Shown here piece after piece: positions 32,050 to 42,508 of a stretch of 64,000 nucleotides of DNA. Where the stretch lies: the NCBI RefSeq assembly GCF_047496725.1, contig NC_132976.1, positions 13,566,501 to 13,630,500 of the forward strand, read 5' to 3'. The translations under genes and the position numbers were made by a program. Each line of letters starts with the position of its first letter. Positions within the stretch are counted from its first letter, which is position 1. Below the pieces are notes generated by a model. It was not told the DNA's origin and searched no databases. It saw only the letters and a program-made list of their open reading frames with translations. The stretch comes from Anoplolepis gracilipes (Eukaryota > Arthropoda > Insecta > Hymenoptera > Formicidae).

Positions 32050-32548
32050 TTTCTCGCGTACGCCTTAGCCTCCGTCTTATCGCGCCTCCGCTATCCTCCT
32101 TCCTTTCTATTCTTTCTCTCGCACCCCATAACACGCTCTCCTTCTCGCTATCCTTCTTCCTCTCTATTCTTTTCTCTCGCACCCATATCTCCTTTTCCTA
32201 CCATCATGCTCTCCTTTTCTTACCATCATGCCCTCCTTTTCCTATCATCATGCACTCCCTTGTCATACACATACAGCGCTTTCCTTCTCACACCACGTCA
32301 TACTCTCCTTGTCCTACGCTATATAGAACGCCTATAGCACCGTCTCCCTCTAACGCGTTGCGAACGCCTATCGCACCGTCTCCCTCTAACGCGTTGCGAA
32401 CGTCTATCGCACCGTCTCCCTCTACCGCGTTGCGAACGTCTATCGCACCGTCTCCCTCTACCGCGTTGCGAACGTCTATCGCACCGTCTCGCTCTAACGC
32501 GTTGCGAACGCCTATAGTACCTTTTCCCTCTACCGCGTTACGAACGTA
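32050..32548. repeat. CT-rich block plus 36-bp minisatellite (internal copy)
   Basis: CT-rich from 32050 to 32330, then about seven minisatellite units to 32548. Same order as in the left terminal repeat, inverted. Confidence 0.85.
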
Positions 32549-32881
32549 ATTATTTATTGCAAATATACATTATGGATAAACAGAGTGGGGTGATTATTTT
32601 ATCTATAACAATTGACATTCCTCTCTCACCATCAGACCTCCGCAGTCAGTCGGAGAGGATACTCCCTCCACGTGCGGAACCATATGTATGCCTCCCCTCT
32701 CCCCTTCGCCCCTCTCAATCAGGTGAGGGGGTGTTTGGTACCACTTTTCCCCCCTCAATCTGGGGGGGGGACATTTGCCTCCCCCCCGGTCAGTACGGAG
32801 GGCGAGGTACCTCGCCTCGTCCCCCCCGTTTACCTCACCCCCCTCAGATCCCTGGATTAGAACTCTCTTATCCTATCTACT
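32549..32881. repeat. Internal Polinton-like terminus, right-facing
   Basis: GC-rich terminal module ending TCCTATCTACT at 32881, longer than the other copies because of extra GC-rich sequence. It is followed at once by inner-repeat sequence (GTCGGCGTTCTGTTTATG), not by a TAAGTC-like duplication, so this end was joined to another copy by recombination. Confidence 0.7.
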
Positions 32882-33047
32882 GTCGGCGTTCTGTTTATGT
32901 TATCATTTAGCCAAAATATTATCTCTTGCTTTGTCGTATACATTTGTAACCGAATATTTGAATCGATTTCATCATACGACGCACACACGGTGCTATAACT
33001 TTTGAATAGTTTAGTATCGCATAAACTACAACGCCTTCTGTAGTGCC
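32882..33047. repeat. Inner-repeat fragment upstream of gene C copy
   Basis: Matches the inverse of about 21303-21640 but shortened. It leads straight into the gene C start codon at 33048, as in the left copy. Confidence 0.65.
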
Positions 33048-33251
33048 ATGAATTCTATAGTGAAATTTTTACAAAATCGTGAAATTGGTTTACTAAAGAC
33101 TTATACAAGATCGCTAAAACTGTTTTTCAAGATCCGTGACAATATAGATTTTTTATGTGATGTGATCGATGAAAATATCGATACACATATGCGATCGATC
33201 GAACATATGCGATTTAAAGATTTAAAGATAAAGGATTCTCGGGAAGTGTGA
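33048..33251 (+). CDS. Gene C, internal copy
   Basis: 67 codons starting MNSIVKFLQNREIGLLKTY, collinear with the left copy for the first ~45 codons, then diverging (IDTHMRSIEHMRFKDLK) before TGA. It lies between an inner-repeat fragment and a gene D-like tail. A short helical charged protein of unknown role; it may be a truncated pseudogene. Confidence 0.5.
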   Translation: MNSIVKFLQNREIGLLKTYTRSLKLFFKIRDNIDFLCDVIDENIDTHMRSIEHMRFKDLKIKDSREV

Positions 33252-33500
33252 CTGACAAGGGTTAACGAGGATTGTCTTTGTTTGCTCTTGTTTGTCTTGT
33301 TGAAACTCTTTGGTGAGCTTCCGTATGAGGTGTGGGAGACAGAAGAACCGTGGCTCCCTGAAACTCCGCAGGAGGACTCCAGGTCGTCATGAGAGACTCC
33401 GAATAGATTGTGAGTATATATAATTTTTATTATTTTAGACAATATTTTTTTAAGATGTTAATAAAATTGTTTTTTTTGTTTCAGAGCTGCTACCCTAGAT
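33252..33500 (+). pseudogene. Gene D-like tail fragment
   Basis: After a 100-bp stretch encoding a short acidic block (LPYEVWETEEPWLPETPQED) comes GAGACTCCGAATAGATT followed by GTGAGT, then an AT-rich intron ending TTTGTTTCAG at about 33484. The upstream exon end equals that of the fragment at 31594; the downstream exon is different and short. Confidence 0.45.
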
Positions 33501-33849
33501 CATTATTTTAATTTTTTTAAATTTTCTACTATAATTTTAATTCTTTTTTATATTTTTGTAATTAAACATATAACTATTTTAATTTTTTAAATTTTCTATT
33601 ATAATTTTAATTCTTTTTTATATTATAATAATTTTAACACATACACAAACACACACATACACACTTTATATGTATACACATACACACTTTTTAAATAAAA
33701 AAATTTATATATATATTACTTATTTGCGCCTTCTTCATCTATTCCATCCTTCTTCTTCTATATTAGATAATAAGATATAAAATAAGATAACATTTAATAT
33801 TATAAAAATTAACATACAAAAATTATCTTTTTCTCGCATACGCCTTAGC

Positions 33850-34235
33850 CTCCGTCTTACTTCTCCTTTGTTATCCTCCTTCCTCTCTATTCTTTCTCTC
33901 GCACCCCATAACACGCTCTCCTTCTCGCTATCCTCCTTTCTCTCTATTCTTTATCTCGCACCCATATCTCCTTTTCCTACCATCATGCTCTCCTTTTTTC
34001 TATCATCATGCACTCCCTTGTCATACACATACAGCGCCTTCCTTCTCACACGACATCATACTCTCCTTGTCCTACACTATATAGAACGCCTATAGCACCG
34101 TCTCCCTCTACCGCGTTGCGAACGCCAATAGCGCCTTCTCTCTCTACCGCGTTGCGAACGCCTATCGCACCGTCTCCCTCTACCACGTTGCGAACGCCTA
34201 TAGCACCGTCTCCCTCTACCACATTGCGAACGTAA
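33850..34235. repeat. CT-rich block plus 36-bp minisatellite (second internal copy)
   Basis: CT-rich to 34080, then about four minisatellite units. Repeats the arrangement of 32050-32548. Confidence 0.85.
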
Positions 34236-34512
34236 TTATTTATTGCAAATATACATTATAGATAAATAGTGGGGTGAATATTTTATCTATAACAGTTGAC
34301 ATTCCTATCTCTCACCATCAGACCTCCGCAGTCAGTCGGAGAGGACACTCCCTCCACGTGCGGAACCATATGTATGCCCCCCCCAAGAATCTGGGGGTGA
34401 CATTTGGTCCACCCCCCTCAATCAGGGAGGTATTTGGTACCCCCCCTCAGTACCGGGGGCGAGGTAACCTCCCCTCAGATCCCTGGATTAGGACTTCCTT
34501 TATCTATCTACT
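34236..34512. repeat. Second internal Polinton-like terminus
   Basis: Terminal module ending TTATCTATCTACT at 34512. Disregarding the hAT element at 34517-38898, this end abuts ATAATATTAAATATACATAC, which is polB intron sequence (compare 28896-28915). So a Polinton-like end is joined to the polB intron of another copy. Confidence 0.75.
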
Positions 34513-34859
34513 ATAACAGTGCTCGGAGTTAGTTGCCCTTTTCAGGCCGATTTCCGAGGCGACGCCTTCTTTCCCCCACTAGCGCTCGAGACTCGACGGC
34601 CGAGCCGCCGAATCGCTTCAGGCGCGTCTCTGTAAGAAATATATTGGGATCCATATGTTAGGCACACAAATCGTCACATCATGAAAGTTTTTCTCGCTAA
34701 ATAATTTTTCTTTTTATAAATAATTATAAATAAAATTATGTCAATAAATAATAAATGTAATAATAATAAATAATATAACAATAATATATGTAATATAAAA
34801 TATATAATAATAAATTATAAGTAAAAATATTAAAAATTCTATTATTAATATGTTATGTA

Positions 34860-34863
34860 AAGC

Positions 34864-34899
<36 letters not shown>

Positions 34900-34954
34900 C
34901 ATATATATATATATAATATACATATATATATATATATATGTATATGTATGTATA

Positions 34955-35019
<65 letters not shown>

Positions 35020-35022
35020 GCA
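34860..35022. repeat. TA microsatellites inside the left hAT arm
   Basis: Several TA and TATG runs, mirrored at about 38370-38535. Open frames across them (Tyr/Ile repeats) are artefacts. Confidence 0.9.
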
Positions 35023-35223
35023 TGCATAACATATTAATAGAATTTTTAATATCTTTATTAATAACTTATTTTATTTATTATATATTTTGTATTATATATT
35101 ATTATTATATTATTTATTATTATCATTATATTTATTATTTATTAATATAATTTTATTTATTATTTATAATTATGAAAATAAAATTTGTATAGCGAGAAAA
35201 ATTTTAATGACGATTTATGGCGT

Positions 35224-35258
<35 letters not shown>

Positions 35259-35517
35259 TATGTTACAATAGTATATTATGATAATAACATACTATTACAA
35301 TTCTGACAATAGCTTTCCACATCACCCGTGAGGTACTATAGTTTGATGCGTTTTTTTTAAAGTGGTTTCCCCAGTAGGCCTATTCCACTAATAAAAAAAT
35401 ATGTGGCTTAACGAACAGAACAGCAATATGTTTCATAAGATATCAGAAAGATATAAGAAAAGAATCAGAAAAAACCAATGTAACTAATTTAAATGTAATT
35501 CAAAATAAAAATTTCCT

Positions 35518-37320
35518 CTAATGCGATCTTCTGGGTCGTTTGCACGATTCTACTAATAATGGTACATCCACAGAAATTTTAGAAGAACTAGCTCGCATCA
35601 GCGAGGACAATGTTTTGTCGTTTAAAGAAGATCGTTTTTCTGTTTTTGTAAAGTTCATTTTGGAAAAAGAGCATTCACATAAATATGTGGACCCAAACAT
35701 GGAGAAAATTCGAAGTCCGAAATTTTTAAGATGTGGATAATAAGATGTATCTAAAATTTTGAAAAATTCGATCCCCTTTTCTAACCGTGCCTTCAGAGTA
35801 AGATCACATTGCAAATCGCAAAGTTCTGTCTGAAATTCTAGGCTTTGTTCCTCGATTTGCACAGTGAGAGGATTCTCAAAGAGTATTAAATCTTTTCTTA
35901 GCGTTTCGAAATCAGTGAAACGCGTATTGAATTGATTTATTAGAGAATCAACAATATATATTTGTTTTGTAAAATTACAATTTGTGCCGTATTCTTCAAA
36001 GAGAATCTGGCAAGAGGGAAAAAAGTGAAGAATATTATTTCCTAAATGATTTTTAAATAATTGCAGCTTTCTGCGAAAGGAATCGACATGACTAACTAAT
36101 TGCGAAATTATTTGATTGGTCTTTTGCAGCTTTAAATTTAAAGTATTCAAATGATTTGTCATGTCAGTTATGAAAGCAAGCTCGCAAAGCGAATCTAAAT
36201 CTTCAAAAAAAAATTTAAATTCATCAATTTTTGCAGGAAATTCGTCTTGCAAGAAAAGGAAGATTTCTTTTCTTATTGCAAAGAACTTTTCTAAACATTT
36301 TCCTGCACTAAGCCACCGAACTTCACAATACAGAGGCACATCTGTATAAATTGCGTTATGCTCCTCGAGAAAGCATAGAAACTTTCGATGAGAAAGAAAT
36401 TTGTGACCGCCTTTAATTGTATTAACAATTTTTGTAACAGTTTTCATTGCGGTGCATAGTTTCACAACTTTTCCACATAACGCTTCTTGATGAATTATGC
36501 AATGAATAACAGGAAATTTTAAACCTCGCTGCTTTAATTGACCAAAAAATCCATTTTTCGAACCTATCATTGCCTTTGCGCCATCAGTTACGATAGCTGA
36601 ACACTTTGAAAAATCGATATCAAATTTTGTAAGAGTTTGGTTAACAGCTTCGAAAATATCCACACCCATAGTTGTCTTATGAAGCGGGACAAAATCTAAA
36701 AGTTCCTTAACATATGAAAAATCGTTTTGCACGATTCGAGCAAAAATGCTTAATTGACTTACATGCCGATTATCGGTACTCTCATCAAGACATAAAGAAA
36801 AGAACGAGCAAGATTTTAATAAAGATTTTAATTTTTGTTCTAGACTAAAAGCGATATCACTTATTCGAGATTTGACTACTTTGTCACTTAAAGGAATACT
36901 AGCAGCTTCTTCAAGAGTCAACGAATTTCCGAATGACTCTACTGCTGCGATGAGACATTCTTTTACAAATTTTCCTTCAGTAAATGGCTTAGAATTTTTC
37001 GCGATAATATTTGCAATAGCATACGATGCTGTGAGAGCTTTTACCGAAGGGGTATTATTATCAAGATTCGAATCTTCGAGACTATAACCTTCTTGATAAA
37101 TTAATTTTAAACCTTCAATTAAATTTAATTTCTCCTGGTCCACATATTGTGAATATTCATTTAAATGTTTAACTTTATAATGCCTATGAAGAATATATTT
37201 TTTAACGACAGAAGGTTGATAACCACACAGAAGACAAGTGGTTTTATTGTTAATAAATGCGAAAAAAATTTCTTCCCATACCTTATCAAAATATTGCACG
37301 TATCTTTGTTCGCTATCCAT
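35518..37320 (-). CDS. hAT transposase (GTF2IRD2/ZBED-like group)
   Basis: 600 codons from MDSEQRYVQYFDKVWEEIF at 37320; a longer frame to 37410 only adds a hydrophobic leader with no family counterpart. The N-terminal CLLCGYQPSVV...HRHYKVKH segment is a BED/C2H2-like zinc finger. Catalytic-core landmarks: SLCLDESTDNRHVSQL, SAIVTDGAKAMIGSKNG, HCIIHQEALCGK, VRWLSAGKCLEKFF. The C-terminal FGSTYLCECSFSKMNFTKT matches the hAT dimerisation region. No stops or frameshifts. It cuts and pastes elements with the 34517-38898 ends. It is the most intact transposase here, which suggests recent activity. Confidence 0.92.
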   Translation of the reverse strand: MDSEQRYVQYFDKVWEEIFFAFINNKTTCLLCGYQPSVVKKYILHRHYKVKHLNEYSQYVDQEKLNLIEGLKLIYQEGYSLEDSNLDNNTPSVKALTASYAIANIIAKNSKPFTEGKFVKECLIAAVESFGNSLTLEEAASIPLSDKVVKSRISDIAFSLEQKLKSLLKSCSFFSLCLDESTDNRHVSQLSIFARIVQNDFSYVKELLDFVPLHKTTMGVDIFEAVNQTLTKFDIDFSKCSAIVTDGAKAMIGSKNGFFGQLKQRGLKFPVIHCIIHQEALCGKVVKLCTAMKTVTKIVNTIKGGHKFLSHRKFLCFLEEHNAIYTDVPLYCEVRWLSAGKCLEKFFAIRKEIFLFLQDEFPAKIDEFKFFFEDLDSLCELAFITDMTNHLNTLNLKLQKTNQIISQLVSHVDSFRRKLQLFKNHLGNNILHFFPSCQILFEEYGTNCNFTKQIYIVDSLINQFNTRFTDFETLRKDLILFENPLTVQIEEQSLEFQTELCDLQCDLTLKARLEKGIEFFKILDTSYYPHLKNFGLRIFSMFGSTYLCECSFSKMNFTKTEKRSSLNDKTLSSLMRASSSKISVDVPLLVESCKRPRRSH

Positions 37321-37548
37321 ATTTTCAACACAGCTGAAAGGAGAAAAAAATCCAGCACAAAAAAACACAAGAGAAAAAAAGATATTTATAATTCCTATTA
37401 CACTACTCACTACTGTATTGGTTAAAAACTAATATATTATTGATACTATTGCATTATCGTTATGTAAACAGTATTTACACAATATAAATATCAACACTTG
37501 TATTTTCACACGAGACGTTTAAAGGGCATGTTTCACGCGTAATGCGAT

Positions 37549-37640
37549 ACCGCTGCCGTTGAGAACTCTTGCTGCGTGTTATCACTGCGCATTGACTTGC
37601 AATTGTTTTATCTCCTCCGTTGTTTCTCAACGGCAGCGGT
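37549..37640. repeat. Short hairpin at the junction of the right hAT arm
   Basis: ACCGCTGCCGTTGAGAA (37549-37565) and its exact inverse (37624-37640) with a 58-bp loop, immediately inside the arm boundary at 37648. It may mark the breakpoint at which the inverted 3' duplicate was attached, or a small insertion. Confidence 0.85.
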
Positions 37641-37647
37641 CTGTGTA

Positions 37648-37870
37648 ATCTTATTATCCACATCTTAAAAATTTCGGATTTCGAATTTTCTCCATGTTTG
37701 GGTCCACATATTTATGTGAATGCTCTTTTTCCAAAATGAACTTTACAAAAACAGAAAAATGATCTTCTTTAAACGACAAAACATTGTCCTCGCTGATGCG
37801 AGCTAGTTCTTCTAAAATTTCTGTGGATGTACCATTATTAGTAGAATCGTGCAAACGATCCAGAAGATCG
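37648..37870 (+). pseudogene. Inverted duplicate of the transposase 3' end
   Basis: The last ~70 codons of the hAT transposase repeated on the opposite strand within the right arm, with only a few base changes. No start codon of its own in the transposase frame. Confidence 0.85.
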
Positions 37871-38366
37871 CATTAGAGGAAATTTTTATTTTGAATTACA
37901 TTTAAATTAGTTACATTGGTTTTTTCTGATTCTTTTCTTATATCTTTCTGATATCTTATGAAACATATTGCTGTTCTGTTCGTTAAGCCACATATTTTCT
38001 TATTAGTAGAATAGGCCTACTGGGGAAACCACTTTAAAAAAAACGCATCAAACAATAGTACCTCACGGGTGATGTGGAAAGCTATTGTCAGAATTGTAAT
38101 AGTATGTTATTATCATAATATACTATTGTAACATATTTAATATATATATATATATATATGTTACGCCATAAATCGTCATTAAAATTTTTCTCGCTATACA
38201 AATTTTATTTTCATAATTATAAATAATAAATAAAATTATATTAATAAATAATAAATATAATGATAATAATAAATAATATAATAATAATATATAATACAAA
38301 ATATATAATAAATAAAATAAGTTATTAATAAAGATATTAAAAATTCTATTAATATGTTATGCATGC

Positions 38367-38445
<79 letters not shown>

Positions 38446-38494
38446 TATACATATATATATATATATATGTATATTATATATATATATATATATG

Positions 38495-38536
<42 letters not shown>

Positions 38537-38906
38537 GCTTTACATAACATATTAATAATAGAATTTTTAATATTTTTTATTATAATTATATAATTTATAA
38601 TTTATTATTATATATTTTATATTACATATATTATTGTTATATTATTTATTATTATTACATTTATTATTTATTGACATAATTTTATTTATAATTATTTATA
38701 AAAAGAAAAATTATTTAGCGAGAAAAACTTTCATGATGTGACGATTTGTGTGCCTAACATATGGATCCCAATATATTTCTTACAGAGACGCGCCTGAAGC
38801 GATTCGGCGGCTCGGCCGTCGAGTCTCGAGCGCTAGTGGGAGAAAGGAGGCGTCGCCTCGGAAATCGGCCTGAAAAGGGCAACTAACTCCGAGCACTGTA
38901 CTATAA

Positions 38907-39240
38907 TATTAAATATACATACCGATCGCAGATATATTTTTGTCCATTGTGTTTATTGAGTTGCGAACTCACGAGCCGGGATAAATTCTTGATCCATGCG
39001 AAATGTCCGATATCTTGCGCATCTTGAATGTAGAGCAAATTAGCGTACTTGTCCCTCTTTTGCTCCAAAAGACGAATAGGAACAATATTTTCGTTTTCGA
39101 TAGTATACACATTGATTGAAATATTGTTGTTAATTTCAAACTTTTTAATTTGCTTAAGAGTCACTGGAAATTCAATGTCTCGACGATTTAGCACATCCGC
39201 ATAATGCGGGTATGATAATTCTCGTTCAACGCTTCTTTCT
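38907..39240 (-). pseudogene. polB N-terminal exon fragment
   Basis: Matches 28916-29240 at high identity (CDR end, QKYICDR before the GTATGT donor at about 38921), with a few substitutions. Its intron is cut by the hAT insertion and the terminus at 34512. Upstream at 39241 the collinearity breaks at an inverted segment. Confidence 0.8.
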
Positions 39241-39242
39241 TA

Positions 39243-39622
39243 ATCGCAAAGATCGCGCGACTCGAAGGACTGAAAAATGCGCAAACGTTTAGTACACGCG
39301 GGTGCCGGACACAGCGCGCATCAAGCTGTGCAGCTTGAAATAGTGCTATTTTGGCGAGAAATTGATACAGCGTTCGAGAACCGTATATTGACTGGTGCGA
39401 TAATCAATATCAATCATATCGAACCTCGCCAGTTTCTCGAAGACGCGAGTGATATCGTGCTCGAACATGTGCGAGACGCTATCGAAACACACTGCAGTGT
39501 GAAAGTGAATACTGTGTTTAACGGTGAGTTTGTGGCAGGTGAAAAGCACGACAATAAAAGTGTAAGTACAAAAAACTGTGAACTATTTCGTACATCTGAT
39601 TTACGCGAATGGTACGAGCATT
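39243..39622 (+). pseudogene. Inverted polB segment
   Basis: Encodes on the plus strand what the intact gene encodes on the minus strand (29450-29830): FVAGEKHDNKSVSTKNCELF and neighbours. The open frame 39277-39624 is otherwise undamaged. Breakpoints lie within a few bases of 39241 and 39623, and the flanking pieces on both sides remain minus. Confidence 0.85.
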
Positions 39623-39781
39623 GAATATTCGCGATCGTTTAATTTGACTCTGTTCTTCCAACGACTTGATATATTCATTACATCGCACCTCCCACGCAAA
39701 GTACTCCTCCACCGAATTTATCAAGGTGGATTGATGTGTTAAAACCTGCTCCATTTTTACATATAAGGTACACTCGCACAA
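39623..39781 (-). pseudogene. polB first codons, fragment
   Basis: Reads MEQVLTHQSTLINSVEEYFA on the minus strand, equal to the start of the polB N-terminal region at about 29990. It stops at the inversion breakpoint. Confidence 0.75.
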
Positions 39782-39959
39782 GCTTCGACAATAATGGCAA
39801 AATGTGACTCTCTGTTCTGATTTATATCTAATCGTTATATTCTTTTCGCGTTGCGAACGTTATTCTCTCGTGTAAACATCCGCCATTTCTATAATATCAT
39901 GTCTCTTTATCTCATACATATTTCGTGGTAATATAATATAATATGACATCCTGTATGCA

Positions 39960-40079
39960 TAGGATTATATTTATTCTCTATATTTATAGTCAAATATACA
40001 TGATAATGCCCACTATACGAAACGTTATTCTTTAGTGCAAACATCCGTACTGTCGGCGTTCTGTATATGTTTTCATTTA
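39960..40079. repeat. Inner inverted-repeat module, copy 3 (first part)
   Basis: Equal to 30225-30360. The foldback at 40088 interrupts it, and the module resumes at 41172-41420. Confidence 0.7.
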
Positions 40080-40087
40080 GCAAAAAT

Positions 40088-41163
40088 GGTAATTATCCAG
40101 AAAAGCTGCCTCACCTCAGATTTTGATCAAAATAGGCTTATTCGACGCGTTTTGACTCGAAACGAACGATCTTGGCAGAGATAATCGTCGCTCTGCCCCG
40201 CGAACCGAGATATTAATTGAGATATAAAAATGACAGATTTCACAGTTAGGAAATCTGTCATACTGACTGAATCTAGCGATATGAGCACGCGCTGCGGTCA
40301 CGCGCGCATGCGTTTTAGTAACATACATAACATTTTAAATAAATCCTTTTTAATTTTAATATGTAAATTTTTTTATGTTGCTATGCAAGTTACAAACCCA
40401 TCTAAGCGTTCTTTTCTAGCATGTACATAAAGTACATCTTGGAAAAGAATGCTTAGATGGAAGCGCATAGGGGGACGGGGCTTCGGCCCGGCCCCCTAAA
40501 AAAATATAACAAAACTTGAGAGCGTAGAAACTACCAAGGCTGACAGTACTGTGTGGAAGTTTCAATGTAAAATTTTAATTCAACCTGTGTCCGAATTCTT
40601 ACACTATATTTATAATTTTTCATTCATAATCTTACAAAATAAATACTGAATGCATCGATGCACGATTCATTGAGCCATTTGCCTAGCAGCGCTTCAGTCA
40701 AATAGCATTTGCTTAGAAAAATAGCATTGAAACTTCCACACAGTACTGTCAGCCTTGGTAGTTTCTACGCTCTCAAGTTTTGTGATATATTTTTATGGGG
40801 ACTTCGCCCCGTTCCCCTCTGCACTCCCATCTAAGCATGTACTTTGCAATGCATATACGACTCCACATGGGTTTGCAACATACATAACTACATTATTAAA
40901 AAGGATTTACATATTAAAATTTCGTGCAGTGTTGTTAAGTTACTAAAACGCATGCGCGCGTGACCGCAGCGCATGCTCATATCGCTAGATTCAGTCAGTA
41001 TGACAGATTTCCTAACCGTGAAATCTGCATTTTTAACAATTAATATCTCGGTTCACGGGGCAGAGCAACGATTATCTCTGCCAGATTCGTTCGTTTCGAG
41101 TCAAAACGCGTCGAATAAGCCTATTTTGATCAAAATCTGAGGCAGCTCTTCTGGATAATTACC
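40088..41163. mobile_element. 1076-bp foldback element with 8-bp target duplication
   Basis: The ends GGTAATTATCCAGAA and its inverse lead into ~500-bp inverted arms (centre about 40625), imperfect but continuous. GCAAAAAT stands on both sides (40080-40087 and 41164-41171), and the related uninterrupted sequence near 6668 shows the empty site. No transposase. The 8-bp duplication suits hAT-type mobilisation, although the termini are not typical hAT ends. Confidence 0.9.
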
Positions 41164-41171
41164 GCAAAAAT

Positions 41172-41440
41172 TTTATCTCACGCTTTGTCGTATACATTTG
41201 TAACTGAATATTTGAATCAATTTCATCATATGGCAACCACCCACGGCGCTCGAGAAAGCACGTGGGGACGATTTTTAATAATTTTTAGCAGCCTTACATT
41301 GGCGCTTGCAACATTACATCAGAAATACTCCCCTCCTCATTACGTTTTGCGATATTACAAATTGCTCACAGTACTTTAAATAGTTTAGTATTGCATCAGT
41401 TGTCCGTACATAAGGTTGTGCTAAAAAATGTGCTCCACAA
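41172..41440. repeat. Inner inverted-repeat module, copy 3 (second part)
   Basis: Equal to about 30365-30660 (CGCTTTGTCGTATACATTTG, GAAAGCACGTGGGGACG), leading into gene B. Confidence 0.7.
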
Positions 41441-41457
41441 AAGAAACCAACAAGATA

Positions 41458-42170
41458 AATTTTTACATTCCGATTGAGAACGGTGAAATTCAATCAAAGA
41501 AAATGTAAGTTTCATTTATTTTCTAAATATTATTTTCTAAATGTTATTTTCTAAATATTATTTTTTAATATATTTTAATATTTTATATAGCGTTTCATCT
41601 CGTCGTGCGGTTTGCATATTTGGGAGAAGGTATACCTTAACCCCGACATCTTACAATGATTTGGAGATTAGAATAAGCGTTGGAGCTATGTCGTATGTGG
41701 AATTGATACTTGGTGACAACCGAGGCAATCGAGTAGTATTGCCTCTCGTACTCTGGCACTCATTTATGCAGAAACGTACAGACATTGAATGACATGTACA
41801 ATCGACTGAAAATCAGCCATTATGGATCTGCGATCTATCTATCCAAATGATTGCATTAAACGGATCGAGGATTGTTAAATTAACATTATCTAATAAGTCT
41901 TTGTATATGCAACCTCAAACATTGTTACATTTATTCGATTTTGAAGAATGTATCGATCATATGCATTCATGGTTGTGTCAAAATACACATGTCGTGAATG
42001 AAAAGTTTAAACAATTTTGTAACGTTTTGCAACGTAACAATATTACTAATGTAAATGTTGCTGTGAAAACGATTCGCGAGAGTGACGCGTTTGATAGCGG
42101 ATCATTCGTAGATTGCGAATTGTTAGCGTGTGCTATAAATGATATACTTTATGATACTTGTAACAAATAA
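41458..42170 (+). pseudogene. Polinton-associated gene B, copy 3
   Basis: Same two-exon structure as copy 2: donor GTAAGT at 41505, acceptor at 41590, 86-bp intron, stop 42168-42170. The start codon is changed from ATG to ATA at about 41455, and a TGA at 41790-41792 interrupts exon 2. Otherwise open. Each of the three B copies has different lesions. Confidence 0.75.
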
Positions 42171-42508
42171 AAAAAATAAAAAATTATTATTAACATTAAT
42201 GTTTCTCTTCACACTATTTTATTCTACGACTCTTCCTCCTCCTCGCGCTATCTTAGTCTCATTGTCAGTCAAACAAAGACGTTTACCTCTCATAGGATCA
42301 TATGCATAGTCTATTTAGAAAGAGATACTCTATTTAGAAAGAAATGAGATATGGGATCTTGTGTTATATATTTGAGATAAATGCGCGTGGCTAGTTTTTT
42401 CTCTACGCTCTAAGAAGAAGTTTATTACGTGCTCGTGTCGCGAGTAAGTCTGTGCATTGTGTTTGTGTCTTCCATAAATCTGTGTTTTGTATATAATATT
42501 AATAGAAT

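Larger units (their letters stand above)
34517..38898 (-). mobile_element. hAT transposon, 4.4 kb, with 8-bp target duplication
   Basis: The ends are CAGTGCTCGGAGTTAGTTGC and its inverse, and TACTATAA flanks both (34509-34516 and 38899-38906). The first 1.23 kb (34517-35746) and last 1.25 kb (37648-38898) are near-identical inverted arms that include long AT microsatellites and the last ~70 codons of the transposase. An almost intact transposase lies between them. The long arms look secondary: the 3' end has been duplicated in inverted orientation onto the 5' side. Confidence 0.93.

Noticed and set aside
18834..32881. A 14-kb element ending at the internal terminus 32881
   Set aside because: The terminal module fits, but the bases after 32881 (GTCGGC) do not match TAAGTC, whereas those after 44116 do.
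37338..37410. Signal peptide/transmembrane leader of the hAT transposase
   Set aside because: The hydrophobic extension precedes the family's usual start and is probably 5' untranslated sequence.
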